A stretch of 35,255 nucleotides of DNA from the IMG/VR virus record IMGVR_UViG_3300030118_002796, positions 1 to 35,255 of that record, one strand, 5' to 3'. Positions 1 to 6,472 of the stretch are shown piece after piece (the stretch's first letter is position 1; the number at the start of each line of letters is the position of its first letter). The notes under the pieces were generated by a model, which saw only the letters and a program-made list of their open reading frames with translations, searched no databases and was not told where the DNA came from. Origin of the DNA: a virus. The translations under genes were made by a program, and so were the position numbers.

Positions 1-63
1 TGTTCTAAATCCTAAACTATCAGTAGAAATTTTTATGTCTTTTACTAAATATGTTTTTTTCAT
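1..63 (-). CDS. Partial small protein, 3' end cut by window edge
   Basis: Start of a leftward gene; 21 codons are visible and the reading frame is open to the edge (begins MKKTYLVKDIKISTD). The start is set by the leader GAAAGGCTAAGACAATG, the same motif that precedes most leftward genes here. It follows the 79-aa gene by 4 nt, and that gene's TAA stop sits inside this leader. No family is recognised from this fragment. Confidence 0.6.
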   Translation of the reverse strand, partial: MKKTYLVKDIKISTDSLGFRT

Positions 64-67
64 TGTC

Positions 68-307
68 TTAGCCTTTCTCTTCATTGATTTTATCAAAACG
101 ATTTTCAAGCGCTTCCACAGCCCTCTCAACTCGGCTTGGCGTATAAGTTAAACTAAACTGTTCAAGCCTCACATCTTGAAAAGATGGTGTATGCTCTAAA
201 CACTGTTCAGCAAATAAAAACTTATCTACTTTAGTTTTATATATCGCTGCGTTTTTTGGTGTTGCTGCTTCATCAATTGCAGCCGCTATTTTTTGTGCAA
301 GTGTCAT
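68..307 (-). CDS. Hypothetical protein, 79 aa
   Basis: Small soluble protein with no recognised domain. It is probably mostly helical: an Ala-rich N-terminus (MTLAQKIAAAIDEAATPKNA) and a charged C-terminal helix ending NEEKG. The start is preceded by the repeated leader GAAAGGCTAAAACAATG, and the gene ends in the same leader of the next gene, which supplies its final KG and TAA. Sits in the leftward accessory array with other unknown genes. Confidence 0.7.
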   Translation of the reverse strand: MTLAQKIAAAIDEAATPKNAAIYKTKVDKFLFAEQCLEHTPSFQDVRLEQFSLTYTPSRVERAVEALENRFDKINEEKG

Positions 308-311
308 TGTT

Positions 312-443
312 TTAGCCTTTCATCATTAAAATTATTTCATTTATTAAATCAGCAATTGCATAGCCCATAAACAGCGCTGCAAAGATGCCAGTTAACAAAA
401 GTAAACTTGTGAACGTATACCAAATTTTTTCCCATGTAGTCAT
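312..443 (-). CDS. Small single-span membrane protein, 43 aa
   Basis: Unusually short gene lying exactly in the gap between two larger leftward genes. It begins MTTWEKIWYTF, followed by a hydrophobic stretch of about 20 residues (roughly residues 12-34, rich in L, F, A, I), so it is probably an inner-membrane protein. The start has the repeated leader (GAAAGGTTAAGACAATG) and the stop lies in the next copy of the leader, giving the C-terminus MMKG. Its fit between two leaders at 4-nt spacing is the main evidence that it is real. Function unknown. Confidence 0.65.
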   Translation of the reverse strand: MTTWEKIWYTFTSLLLLTGIFAALFMGYAIADLINEIILMMKG

Positions 444-447
444 TGTC

Positions 448-711
448 TTAACCTTTCGGAGTCAAAGTGTATGGATCGAATATTTCGTTTATATATTCTT
501 GAACAACTAAACGAGGTTGAACATCACCAAAGTATTGGTTGATGTGTTTAGTTGTCGTTTTGCTGTACTTTGTAGTAGTCTTAAAAGCGCCCTTTACGTC
601 ATAACCTGCAACAGGCGTATCATAAGAGAATAACAAAGTTACATCACAATCATCATAATCATTTCTAAAAGTTAATTCTGTGACGTTTGATCCTAAGTTT
701 TTAAGTTTCAT
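448..711 (-). CDS. Hypothetical protein, 87 aa
   Basis: Soluble protein with no recognised domain. The N-terminal half looks beta-rich and has a DYDDCD segment; the middle has two TTTK runs; the C-terminus is TPKG, the KG and stop coming from the leader of the next gene. Start carries the repeated leader AAAGAAAGGCTAAAACAATG. It is the first gene after a 100-bp gap (712-813) holding an inverted repeat and a hairpin, so it may begin a separate transcript. Confidence 0.7.
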   Translation of the reverse strand: MKLKNLGSNVTELTFRNDYDDCDVTLLFSYDTPVAGYDVKGAFKTTTKYSKTTTKHINQYFGDVQPRLVVQEYINEIFDPYTLTPKG

Positions 712-749
712 TGTTTTAGCCTTTCTTTGATTCGTATTTCTATTTAAAC

Positions 750-776
750 AATATTATCTGATATTACAATAATATT
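750..776. repeat. Inverted repeat in 712-813 gap, possible operator
   Basis: AATATTAT (750-757) and its complement ATAATATT (769-776) flank an 11-nt spacer. The gap separates two parts of the leftward array. A similar AATATTA dyad lies over the putative promoter at 2886-2906, so this may be a second binding site for the same regulator. No convincing -35/-10 pair was identified here. Confidence 0.35.
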
Positions 777-780
777 ATGA

Positions 781-802
781 ACTAGCCTAATTAAAGGCTA
801 GT
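781..802 (-). terminator. Hairpin between leftward genes, weak terminator
   Basis: ACTAGCCT and AGGCTAGT form a perfect 8-bp stem with a 6-nt loop, 11 nt beyond the stop of the 56-aa leftward gene. There is no clean U-run on either strand, so termination would be weak; an RNA-processing or attenuation role is also possible. Confidence 0.4.
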
Positions 803-813
803 CTTTAATATTA

Positions 814-984
814 TTAATCGTAATCTATACCCTCTAAATACTCCTCAAGCTTTTCACTTCCGATGTTATTTTCAATAAAGTTTATAGCATCTTGCCTGTT
901 TGGTTTGCCGTAATGGTAATCTTCAGAAAGTTGAATTATTACACGCTCGACAAGCGGCAATTTAGCAGTCGGATTAGTAGCCAT
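814..984 (-). CDS. Hypothetical protein, 56 aa
   Basis: Short acidic protein starting MATNPTAKLPLVERV and ending EYLEGIDYD; the second half looks helical. The start is well supported by an AGGAGG Shine-Dalgarno overlapping the end of the 113-aa gene upstream (2-nt gap), so the two are probably translationally coupled. No domain recognised. It is the last gene before the hairpin at 781-802. Confidence 0.65.
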   Translation of the reverse strand: MATNPTAKLPLVERVIIQLSEDYHYGKPNRQDAINFIENNIGSEKLEEYLEGIDYD

Positions 985-986
985 TT

Positions 987-1328
987 TTAAACCTCCTCTA
1001 TCTCATCATGCAGTCGATTAATTATAGCACTCAGGGCTGATCCTAAGTGCCGCCTATCGCAATTTAAAACAACATCATGCACATCATATTGGTTTAAATC
1101 ACTTGCGCTTGTGGCGCTTCTAGAAAGCTTGTGGCCTTCTGCTTTTCCAATCTCTCTAGCTTTGTCTATTTCTGACATAGCGGTATTGATAAAAGATTGT
1201 CCAAGCTTGTTTAAAAACTTTATTAAGTTTGGTTTATCAGTAGGAACTTCAACGTAACGAGCATTAATCTTTTTAGCTTCAATTTGTGTTCCGCACCATT
1301 GGCCTTGAAGGTTGCAGTATAATCTCAT
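987..1328 (-). CDS. Hypothetical protein, 113 aa
   Basis: Unknown soluble protein. Cysteines near the N-terminus (C5, C12) and one near the C-terminus are visible but do not form a recognisable zinc motif. The ATG overlaps the previous stop in a TAATG junction, with a GGAGAGGG ribosome site upstream. The C-terminus (EIEEV) encodes the AGGAGG site of the next gene. Member of the leftward operon below ardC. Confidence 0.65.
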   Translation of the reverse strand: MRLYCNLQGQWCGTQIEAKKINARYVEVPTDKPNLIKFLNKLGQSFINTAMSEIDKAREIGKAEGHKLSRSATSASDLNQYDVHDVVLNCDRRHLGSALSAIINRLHDEIEEV

Positions 1329-1552
1329 TATGAAGAACCCTCTCCGTTAAATTTACCGTACTTCTCTACTTCTTCTTTGGTTGGGATTGCTTCTCCTCGC
1401 TTTTCAAGTTCTTCTTGATATAAATATGTAAGACGTCTGTTTCTCTCGCATTTTTTATGGCCTAAACAGCCTCGCGTTTCTGAAGCATTCATGTACCATT
1501 GTTTAAGCTCACTTGTTTCAAGTGTCTGATAAGTAGCTATTACATCTGTCAT
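1328..1552 (-). CDS. Hypothetical protein, 74 aa
   Basis: Small charged protein, likely helical, with a central C-x6-C segment (CLGHKKC, residues about 29-35) and a basic RNRR patch, which could hint at nucleic-acid or protein contact but matches no family I recognise. Start carries the repeated leader (AAAGAAAGGTTAAACAATG). Its stop shares one base with the next ATG (TAATG). It lies downstream of the GC-rich hairpin at 1600-1619. Confidence 0.65.
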   Translation of the reverse strand: MTDVIATYQTLETSELKQWYMNASETRGCLGHKKCERNRRLTYLYQEELEKRGEAIPTKEEVEKYGKFNGEGSS

Positions 1553-1599
1553 TGTTTAACCTTTCTTTGTTTTGTTATCCTGCATTAACACAGGGCAAT

Positions 1600-1619
1600 G
1601 CAGCGCCGCTAAGCGCTGC
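1600..1619 (-). other. GC-rich intergenic hairpin A
   Basis: GCAGCGC (1600-1606) and GCGCTGC (1613-1619) pair perfectly around CGCTAA, in the 78-nt gap between ardC and the 74-aa gene. The sequence AATGCAGCGCCGC is shared with hairpin B on the other side of ardC. It is strikingly GC-rich for this DNA and lacks a U-run, so an mRNA-processing or attenuation signal is more likely than a terminator. Confidence 0.5.
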
Positions 1620-1630
1620 TAAGCGCTATA

Positions 1631-2533
1631 TTAACTAGCTATCTTTTGATTTTCTGTTTCTGATTGCTCAGCAGTTTCTAGAATAAAGGTTGCAGCCTTA
1701 TCAGCAGCGCCGCAGGCCTTAGAAATAGCCTCAGGATCATCTTTAAGACACTTGATCCAGCCATTTAAATACTTGGCATGATCTGCCCTAGGTTCAGCGT
1801 CAACCTTGGTTAGGCCTGATAAGATAGCGCTTGTTAGCTCAGCAATTAACTCCTCAAAAGCGTATCCCTCAGAACCGAAGCGAGTCCCGAATTTACGGTC
1901 TAATCTGTCTTTGCTGCCTGTCCAATGGGCAAGCTCATGAAACAGCGTTCCATAGTAGCCAGACGCCGTTTTAAATTGCTCTTTAGCTGGCATATTGATC
2001 GTGTCATTAGATGGGCGATAATAAGCGCTGTTTGCATCATAATTTACAAATTTAGCGCCTGACAACTCAGCAAGATTTTCAGCGTCAATGATGTCTGACC
2101 AATCTTGAGTTAATTCTTTTTCTTCAGGTAAAAAATCACCTTTCCAACCCTTAACATATTGAGAGTTAAAAACTACCCAAGAATTCCATTTAGGATAAAC
2201 CTTTTCTTCGCCTGTTTTCTTGTCTTCATATTTAATAAGTGACCAGAAAACAATTCTAACACCTTTACCTTTAGCACCTTCTAACTCATAACCCAAATCT
2301 TGTGTCCATTGGTTCCAAGTTCCAAAAACAGGTGATGTGTAACCTCTAGCGGCCATAATCATTGATAAATTAATTCTGTTAATACCTCTATATTGATGCT
2401 TTCTGGCGCTCATTGGTTGATTGTGCTGCAATACATTAACCCAAGGTTTTACCCAGTTAAGGCCTTCTGTAGCCATATCAGAAGTAACTCTAGCTGTTAT
2501 TTCGTGCATTGTTTCTTTTGTCTTTTTATCCAT
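1631..2533 (-). CDS. ardC: ArdC-like antirestriction protein with zinc metallopeptidase domain
   Basis: About 300 aa, the usual size for ArdC relatives. The N-terminal domain (about residues 1-135; features such as NPMSARKHQYRGINR-like sequence and a TWNQW segment) is the ssDNA-binding ArdC N domain. The C-terminal domain is a zincin: HELAH at 199-203, with FEELIAEL at 227-234 supplying the downstream glutamate ligand. ArdC proteins of plasmids and phages counter host restriction and bind single-stranded DNA; here it probably protects incoming phage DNA. The start has the repeated leader (GAAAGGTTAAAACAAATG). It is flanked by GC-rich hairpins on both sides. Family call is strong; activity in this phage is inferred. 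Confidence 0.92.
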   Translation of the reverse strand: MDKKTKETMHEITARVTSDMATEGLNWVKPWVNVLQHNQPMSARKHQYRGINRINLSMIMAARGYTSPVFGTWNQWTQDLGYELEGAKGKGVRIVFWSLIKYEDKKTGEEKVYPKWNSWVVFNSQYVKGWKGDFLPEEKELTQDWSDIIDAENLAELSGAKFVNYDANSAYYRPSNDTINMPAKEQFKTASGYYGTLFHELAHWTGSKDRLDRKFGTRFGSEGYAFEELIAELTSAILSGLTKVDAEPRADHAKYLNGWIKCLKDDPEAISKACGAADKAATFILETAEQSETENQKIAS

Positions 2534-2560
2534 TTGTTTTAACCTTTCTTTGCCATACTG

Positions 2561-2606
2561 AATTGTATGATAATGCAGCGCCGCAGCGCTGCACTTTGAT
2601 ACAATT
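2561..2606 (-). other. Two-tier stem-loop B upstream of ardC
   Basis: Outer stem AATTGTAT (2561-2568) with ATACAATT (2599-2606), symmetric 5x5 internal loop, then inner stem TGCAGCG (2574-2580) with CGCTGCA (2587-2593) and a 6-nt apical loop. Both stems are perfect. It lies in the gap between the 64-aa gene and ardC, ending about 28 nt before the ardC start codon. The inner part shares AATGCAGCGCCGC with hairpin A. It could be an RNA control element; no U-run follows. Confidence 0.5.
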
Positions 2607-2607
2607 A

Positions 2608-2802
2608 TTAATAACCTAGTTGATCGCTAGTAGCAGGAATTAGTGTGTCTTTGTCATCGCTAAACATTGTTAATTCAAGTTGATTGCCTTTGTTATCAGT
2701 TACAAGAATTTTTCTTGTGTAAAACTTGTCACCGTTAGCTGTGTTTTCTTTAATGTCAGTAACTCTAAAGTTTTCTACTCTATGTACAGTTTGACTAATC
2801 AT
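2608..2802 (-). CDS. Hypothetical protein, 64 aa, first gene of leftward array
   Basis: Small, apparently beta-rich protein (alternating hydrophobic residues, TRKILVTDNKGNQLELTMF region) with no recognised domain; an OB-like or small beta-barrel fold is possible but not shown. It is promoter-proximal: the putative promoter at 2891-2899 lies about 90 nt upstream. Start carries the repeated leader GGAAAGGTTAAACAAATG. First-gene position upstream of ardC suggests early expression. Confidence 0.7.
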   Translation of the reverse strand: MISQTVHRVENFRVTDIKENTANGDKFYTRKILVTDNKGNQLELTMFSDDKDTLIPATSDQLGY

Positions 2803-2885
2803 TTGTTTAACCTTTCCGAATCAGTTTTTTTTAAAATCTTTTGATACCTTTAATAAGCATATATTTAATATTGGGTCAAATGCTT

Positions 2886-2906
2886 TTAATATTATAGCAA
2901 TATTAA
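2886..2906 (-). promoter_or_regulatory. Extended -10 promoter inside a dyad, leftward
   Basis: Read on the minus strand this gives TGCTATAAT: a consensus -10 (2891-2896) with the extended TGn (2897-2899). No good -35 is seen, as is common for extended -10 promoters. TTAATATT (2886-2893) and AATATTAA (2899-2906) form an 8-bp dyad centred on the -10, so a bound protein would block it. It is suitably placed for the 64-aa gene, ardC and the rest of the left array. Confidence 0.55.
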
Positions 2907-3105
2907 GTGCCTAAAACATAAATTTGCTCAATATTAGCGAAACGGCTTTTTTTGAGTTACGCATTGCAAAAAGTTGTTTGGCTACTCAGCGAGCTTCTCA
3001 GGGCTTCTCAGCGCATTTTGCCTATTTAGTATACAAATGTTTTCAGTTGTTTAGCATTGTTCTGCATTGTTTGGTTTTTGCCAAAAGTGCGACACAGCAA
3101 ACAGT

Positions 3106-3166
3106 AAAGCACAAGGTTGCGCACGGGCGCGCGCGAATAAAACAATGCGAAGCAAAGCACAAGGTT
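3106..3166. repeat. 13-bp direct repeats in control region
   Basis: AAAGCACAAGGTT occurs at 3106-3118 and 3154-3166, 48 bp apart, with a CG-alternating patch (GGGCGCGCGCG) between them. Together with nearby TTGTTTAAACTTGG-type repeats this could be an iteron-like or packaging element; no function can be assigned from sequence. Confidence 0.4.
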
Positions 3167-3293
3167 TTGTTCAACAATCTTTAACTTTGTTTAAACTTGG
3201 TTAAACTTAGAACAACGCCCCATGTTTGACTCTAGCGGTACTGTTTTTGACTAGCTGCAAACAAAGCAATCCAACGGTATACAAAAAATTAGA

Positions 3294-3321
3294 CCCCCCC
3301 TACCTAGCCCCCTCCCCCCCC
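3294..3321 (-). promoter_or_regulatory. C-run tract, G-quadruplex candidate on minus strand
   Basis: Runs of 7, 2, 5 and 8 cytosines lie within 28 bp of otherwise AT-rich DNA. The minus strand therefore reads G8-A-G5-CTA-G2-TA-G7, enough for an intramolecular G-quadruplex. Position, about 270 bp before terS in the only long intergenic region, suggests a role in replication initiation, packaging or transcription control. Mononucleotide runs also make sequencing error possible. Confidence 0.45.
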
Positions 3322-3437
3322 ACCGTTATTATAACACATTCCCACACAGAAAAATTTGTGTTATACAGTTTTTGGGTGTTGTTTAATAAAATCTAACCTC
3401 CCTGAGTTTTATTATGCTTTCTCGCAGCACCCACCCC

Positions 3438-3550
3438 ACTACTAAAACTAATATTAGTAGCTTTTAGTAATATTAGTAATTATACTTTTTCGTACTAATA
3501 CTAAGACTACTAATACTAATAATTACTTTAGTATTATTAGTATTAGTAGT
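3438..3550. repeat. AT-only repeat array with perfect 18-bp hairpin before terS
   Basis: Contains the palindrome ACTAATATTAGT (3447-3458), an inverted pair TACTAAAA/TTTTAGTA (3440-3447, 3462-3469), and a perfect 18-bp inverted repeat: ACTACTAATACTAATAAT at 3506-3523 and its complement at 3533-3550, loop 9 nt. It ends 35 nt before the terS start. There is no U-run or GC core, so it is not a standard terminator. A matching array lies at 33611-33655 (shared ACTACTAATA and TAGTATTATTAGTA). Candidate operator, origin or terminase recognition site. Confidence 0.65.
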
Positions 3551-3585
3551 TGCAGTACGCAGCGAATTAATAATATGAGGAAAGC

Positions 3586-4080
3586 ATGGCAGGTAAACCA
3601 AAATTCAAACAAGCTATTGCAGAGTTAGATAAACGAGGTGGGGTTGAGGTTTTGCAGCAAGAATTACTTGCAGGTAAAACGATACCTATGATTGCAAAAG
3701 AGCTTGGTTTAGATCGTGGCTATTTTAGGCGCAATATTGTAAAGCACGAAAAGTATGGTAACGCCATACGCGAGATAGAGCATCAAGTTGCTGATGCTCA
3801 TGCTGATGCAGCGTTTGATATGTTAAACGATATTCGTGAGAGGCGTGAGATTGAGGTTGGTGAGGCGTTAAACGGTAAGAATAGCCGTGACATTAGCGAA
3901 GCGAATGTTAATCAGGTTGATATTGGTATTGCGAAGGGCTTAGCGCAGCAACATAATTTTATAGCTTCATCTTTAAACAAAAATCGTTATGGTAATGGTA
4001 GTCAGCAAAACATCCAAATTAACATTGGTGATTTGCATTTAGATGCGCTGCGTAAGATGAAGGTTATTGATCATGAATGA
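3586..4080 (+). CDS. terS: Terminase small subunit (putative)
   Basis: 164-aa DNA-binding subunit expected to recognise the packaging site and load the large subunit. An N-terminal helix-turn-helix-like segment is seen at about residues 28-52 (KTIPMIAKELGLDRGYFRRN), then a long helical, charged middle (about 55-105) suited to oligomerisation, and a less ordered C-terminus. Start is supported by GAGG 6 nt before ATG. It overlaps terL by 8 nt, the usual arrangement, and sits directly after the repeat array, which is a plausible pac-like site. Function rests mainly on position plus the HTH. Confidence 0.75.
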   Translation: MAGKPKFKQAIAELDKRGGVEVLQQELLAGKTIPMIAKELGLDRGYFRRNIVKHEKYGNAIREIEHQVADAHADAAFDMLNDIRERREIEVGEALNGKNSRDISEANVNQVDIGIAKGLAQQHNFIASSLNKNRYGNGSQQNIQINIGDLHLDALRKMKVIDHE

Positions 4081-5479
4081 CTTGTCTCAAAATACGATGA
4101 TTGAGTTTACCCAGCGCTACGCTAGAAGCCCAACATTGTTTGTGAGAGAAGTGCTTGGTGTAGAGCCGTTAGATTATCAGGCTGAGTTTCTTGAGGCTAT
4201 AGCTTCTGGTGAACGTAAAATTTCGATCAGGTCGGGTCATGGAACTGGGAAGAGTACAGCAGCATCATGGGCTATGCTTTGGTATTTTTTAATGCACTAC
4301 CCGAATAAGGTGGTTGTGACTGCGCCAACCTCTAGTCAGTTGTTTGATGCTTTATTTGCAGAAATGAAACGCTGGATAAATGAGTTGCCTGATGCGTTTA
4401 AGGAAGTGTTAAACGTTAAGTCTGACCGTGTTGAGCATACGGCTGCGCCTAGTGAGATGTTTATTTCGGCTAGGACAAGTCGTGCTGAGACACCAGAAGC
4501 GCTTGCTGGTGTACACTCAGAACACGTTATGCTGATTGTAGACGAGGCTAGTGGTGTGCCAGAGCAAGTATTTGAGGCTGCTGCTGGTTCTATGTCTGGT
4601 CATAACGCAACTACGATTATGTTAAGTAACCCCACTAGGTCTAGCGGCACGTTTTTTGAAAGCCAAAACAGGCTTGCAGATAGCTGGTGGACAAGGCGTT
4701 GGTCATGTGTGGATAGTCCTTTGGTAAGTGATGAGTTTGTCGAAGAAATGAAGCTACGCTATGGCGAAGACAGTAATGCCTTTAGAATCAGGGTGTTAGG
4801 AGAATTTCCTCAAGCAGATGATGACACAATCATACCATTTCACCTAGTTGAAACAGCTACACACCGCGACATTGAGGGTGATAGTGACCTGCCGAGTGTA
4901 TGGGGTTTGGACGTTAGTAGGTTCGGTAATGACAAAACTGCGTTGTGTAAGCGTCAGGGTTCTGTTGTAACTGAGATTAGGTCTTGGGCTGGCTTAGATT
5001 TGATGCAGACTGTAGGCCGTGTTGTGGCTGAATATGAAGCGTTATTGCCTTCTAAACAGCCTAGAGAGATACTTGTTGATAGTATCGGGCTTGGCTCTGG
5101 TGTTGTTGATAGGTTGCGCGAGTTGGGTTTGCCTGTTCGAGGTATTAATGTTGCAGAAGCGCCAAGTATGGGCGCTACATACTTAAATTTGCGTTCTGAG
5201 TTGTGGTTTAAGACGAAAGCTTGGTTTGAAGATCGTGCGTGTAAGTTGCCGAAAGATGATCAGTTGGTGGCTGAGTTAACTGGTATTCGGTATAGTTTTA
5301 CGTCTAGCGGTAAGATGAAAGCTGAAAGTAAGGACGAGATGCGTAAGCGTGGGTTAGCCTCACCTGACTTAGCTGATGCGCTTTGTTTGACGATGGCTAG
5401 TGATGCTGCAACTGCATTATCTGGAGCATTTTCTAGCTGGAAGGGTGAGATAAAAAGGAATTTGCGTGGAATTGCATAA
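4073..5479 (+). CDS. terL: Terminase large subunit
   Basis: Packaging motor and headful nuclease, 468 aa. ATPase domain: Walker A SGHGTGKS at 54-61, Walker B VMLIVDEA at 152-159 with catalytic E158, and a coupling segment IMLSNPTR near 182-189. RNase H-like nuclease domain: Asp in VWGLDVSRFGND (D280), ILVDSIG (D336) and SPDLADAL (D432, D435). I chose the ATG at 4073, 9 nt after AAGG, over a TTG two codons earlier. All key motifs are present, so it should be active. Followed with a 14-nt overlap by the 172-aa gene. Confidence 0.95.
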   Translation: MNDLSQNTMIEFTQRYARSPTLFVREVLGVEPLDYQAEFLEAIASGERKISIRSGHGTGKSTAASWAMLWYFLMHYPNKVVVTAPTSSQLFDALFAEMKRWINELPDAFKEVLNVKSDRVEHTAAPSEMFISARTSRAETPEALAGVHSEHVMLIVDEASGVPEQVFEAAAGSMSGHNATTIMLSNPTRSSGTFFESQNRLADSWWTRRWSCVDSPLVSDEFVEEMKLRYGEDSNAFRIRVLGEFPQADDDTIIPFHLVETATHRDIEGDSDLPSVWGLDVSRFGNDKTALCKRQGSVVTEIRSWAGLDLMQTVGRVVAEYEALLPSKQPREILVDSIGLGSGVVDRLRELGLPVRGINVAEAPSMGATYLNLRSELWFKTKAWFEDRACKLPKDDQLVAELTGIRYSFTSSGKMKAESKDEMRKRGLASPDLADALCLTMASDAATALSGAFSSWKGEIKRNLRGIA

Positions 5480-5984
5480 TGTTGAAAGTGACTTGAGAAG
5501 CTGGTCGCGTGAGGTTTTAGAGGTTCCTAACGATCATTTAAAAGGTTTGCCGCCGTGTCCATATGCTAAGCAGGCTTGGCATCAAAATAAAGTTTTAGTT
5601 ATAGAAGGTGATGATATTACGATTGACGCTCTTCGTTATTGTAATGAATTTTACGATTTGAGTAAGGAGTTAGTTGTTGTTGCTTCGTTTAACATACCTG
5701 ATTTGGAAGAGTTTTCTGCATTTGTTGAGGGTTTAAACAAAGATTTTAAAACATTGCATTGTATGCAGTTTCACCCCGATTTTGGTGCAGAAGATGCAGA
5801 ACTTGATTTTTTGTACGACAATGATTGGGATAGTAGCTTAGATCGTGATTATTGCATGGTTTTTATTCAAGATTTAAGGCTTGTTGTTAATGCCAGTGAC
5901 AAGTTAGAAAAATTGGGTTATTATAATGCATATCCAAGGTCTGAGTATAATGAACTTGTTGTAAAGCGTAAGGAGAGATTGTAA
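5466..5984 (+). CDS. Conserved phage protein of unknown function, 172 aa
   Basis: Starts at GTG inside the end of terL, with AAGGA 8 nt before it. The sequence has a Cys-Pro-x-Ala-Lys motif (PPCPYAKQAW, about residues 29-38), an acidic middle and a conserved-looking MVFIQDLRLV near the C-terminus; I recall similar proteins beside terminase genes in marine phages, but no function is known to me. Ends in a TAATG junction with the first small basic gene. A packaging-associated role is only suggested by position. Confidence 0.7.
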   Translation: MELHNVESDLRSWSREVLEVPNDHLKGLPPCPYAKQAWHQNKVLVIEGDDITIDALRYCNEFYDLSKELVVVASFNIPDLEEFSAFVEGLNKDFKTLHCMQFHPDFGAEDAELDFLYDNDWDSSLDRDYCMVFIQDLRLVVNASDKLEKLGYYNAYPRSEYNELVVKRKERL

Positions 5985-6082
5985 TGGCTATGAAACCAAG
6001 ATCAATGAAGCGTGGCGGTAAGATGAAAAAAAATACTGTTGTAAAAAGCAAAAAAAAGCAAAAGAAAAAGATGCGTAAATAA
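5984..6082 (+). CDS. Tiny Lys/Arg-rich protein, 32 aa
   Basis: Begins MAMKPRSMKRGGKMKK and continues as an almost pure lysine/arginine peptide; roughly half of all residues are basic. It starts in the TAATG overlap of the 172-aa gene and ends in another TAATG, so its size is fixed by its neighbours. The upstream AAGGAGAG sequence gives a ribosome site. Possibly a DNA-binding or condensing peptide; no homologue can be named. Confidence 0.6.
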   Translation: MAMKPRSMKRGGKMKKNTVVKSKKKQKKKMRK

Positions 6083-6246
6083 TGGCTAAGAAGGCTCGAA
6101 AATCATCTAGCCCCAAGCCTAAAAACCCTGCTTTATATGCTAGAGTTAAAGCTGCTGCTAAGAAAAAGTTTAAGGTTTATCCTTCGGCTTACGCAAATGC
6201 TTGGTTGGTGCGTGAGTACAAAAAACGTGGCGGTACTTATGCCTAG
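6082..6246 (+). CDS. Small basic conserved protein, 54 aa
   Basis: Lys-rich N-terminus, then a conserved-looking core AAAKKKFKVYPSAYANAW followed by REYKKRGGTY. This VYPSAYAN-x-W...YKK-GG pattern is one I recognise from small uncharacterised proteins of phages and large viruses. Starts in a TAATG overlap and overlaps the next gene by 8 nt. Function unknown; the basic charge and the company it keeps suggest nucleic-acid association. Confidence 0.7.
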   Translation: MAKKARKSSSPKPKNPALYARVKAAAKKKFKVYPSAYANAWLVREYKKRGGTYA

Positions 6247-6472
6247 CAGAAAGCCTAAAGGTGGACTGACTAAATGGTTCAAGGAAGATTGGCGAGATGT
6301 TAAGACAGGCAAGAAGTGTGGCAGGAGCGGCAAGAAAGATAAAGGTAGACCTTACCCTGCTTGCCGTCCTAAAAGCAAAGCAAGTTCTGCCTCTGCTAAG
6401 AGGGCGGCTAAACGTAAGACAGGTCCAGCTAGGATAAGTTGGAAAACAAAGAGTAAAAGGGGTAAGAAGTAA
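6239..6472 (+). CDS. Small basic protein with CGR...YPxC motif, 77 aa
   Basis: Pattern GGLTKWFKEDWRDV, then KKCGRSGKK and RPYPACRP (two cysteines near residues 29 and 45), then a Lys/Ala-rich tail. This layout is a conserved family of short viral proteins of unknown function; the two cysteines could help bind a metal but only two are present. Start chosen at the ATG inside the end of the 54-aa gene rather than an earlier in-frame ATG at 6137, because the upstream codons belong to that gene in another frame. Confidence 0.75.
   Translation: MPSRKPKGGLTKWFKEDWRDVKTGKKCGRSGKKDKGRPYPACRPKSKASSASAKRAAKRKTGPARISWKTKSKRGKK

Larger units (their letters stand above)
2803..3585. other. 783-bp divergent intergenic control region
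   Basis: Separates the leftward array from the rightward late genes. Contents in order: a leftward promoter within a dyad (2886-2906); a 13-bp direct repeat AAAGCACAAGGTT at 3106-3118 and 3154-3166; two TTGACT boxes (3226-3231, 3247-3252) with related flanks; a C-run tract (3294-3321); a 9-bp inverted repeat TATAACACA/TGTGTTATA (3330-3338, 3357-3365); and an AT-only repeat array (3438-3550). An 86-codon open frame at 2924-3184 is not convincing. The region is a candidate for origin, packaging site and divergent promoters. Confidence 0.7.

Noticed and set aside
2924-3184. 86-codon plus-strand open frame in the control region
   Set aside because: No ribosome site, odd composition, spans direct repeats and a CG-alternating patch, and no family pattern; more likely non-coding control DNA.
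3226-3283. Rightward promoter from the TTGACT boxes and TATACA
   Set aside because: The spacer between the second TTGACT and TATACA is about 25 bp, and no suitable -10 follows the first box.
3438-3550. Short repeats as a CRISPR array
   Set aside because: Units are short, AT-only, irregular and partly inverted, with no unique spacers of constant length and no cas genes.
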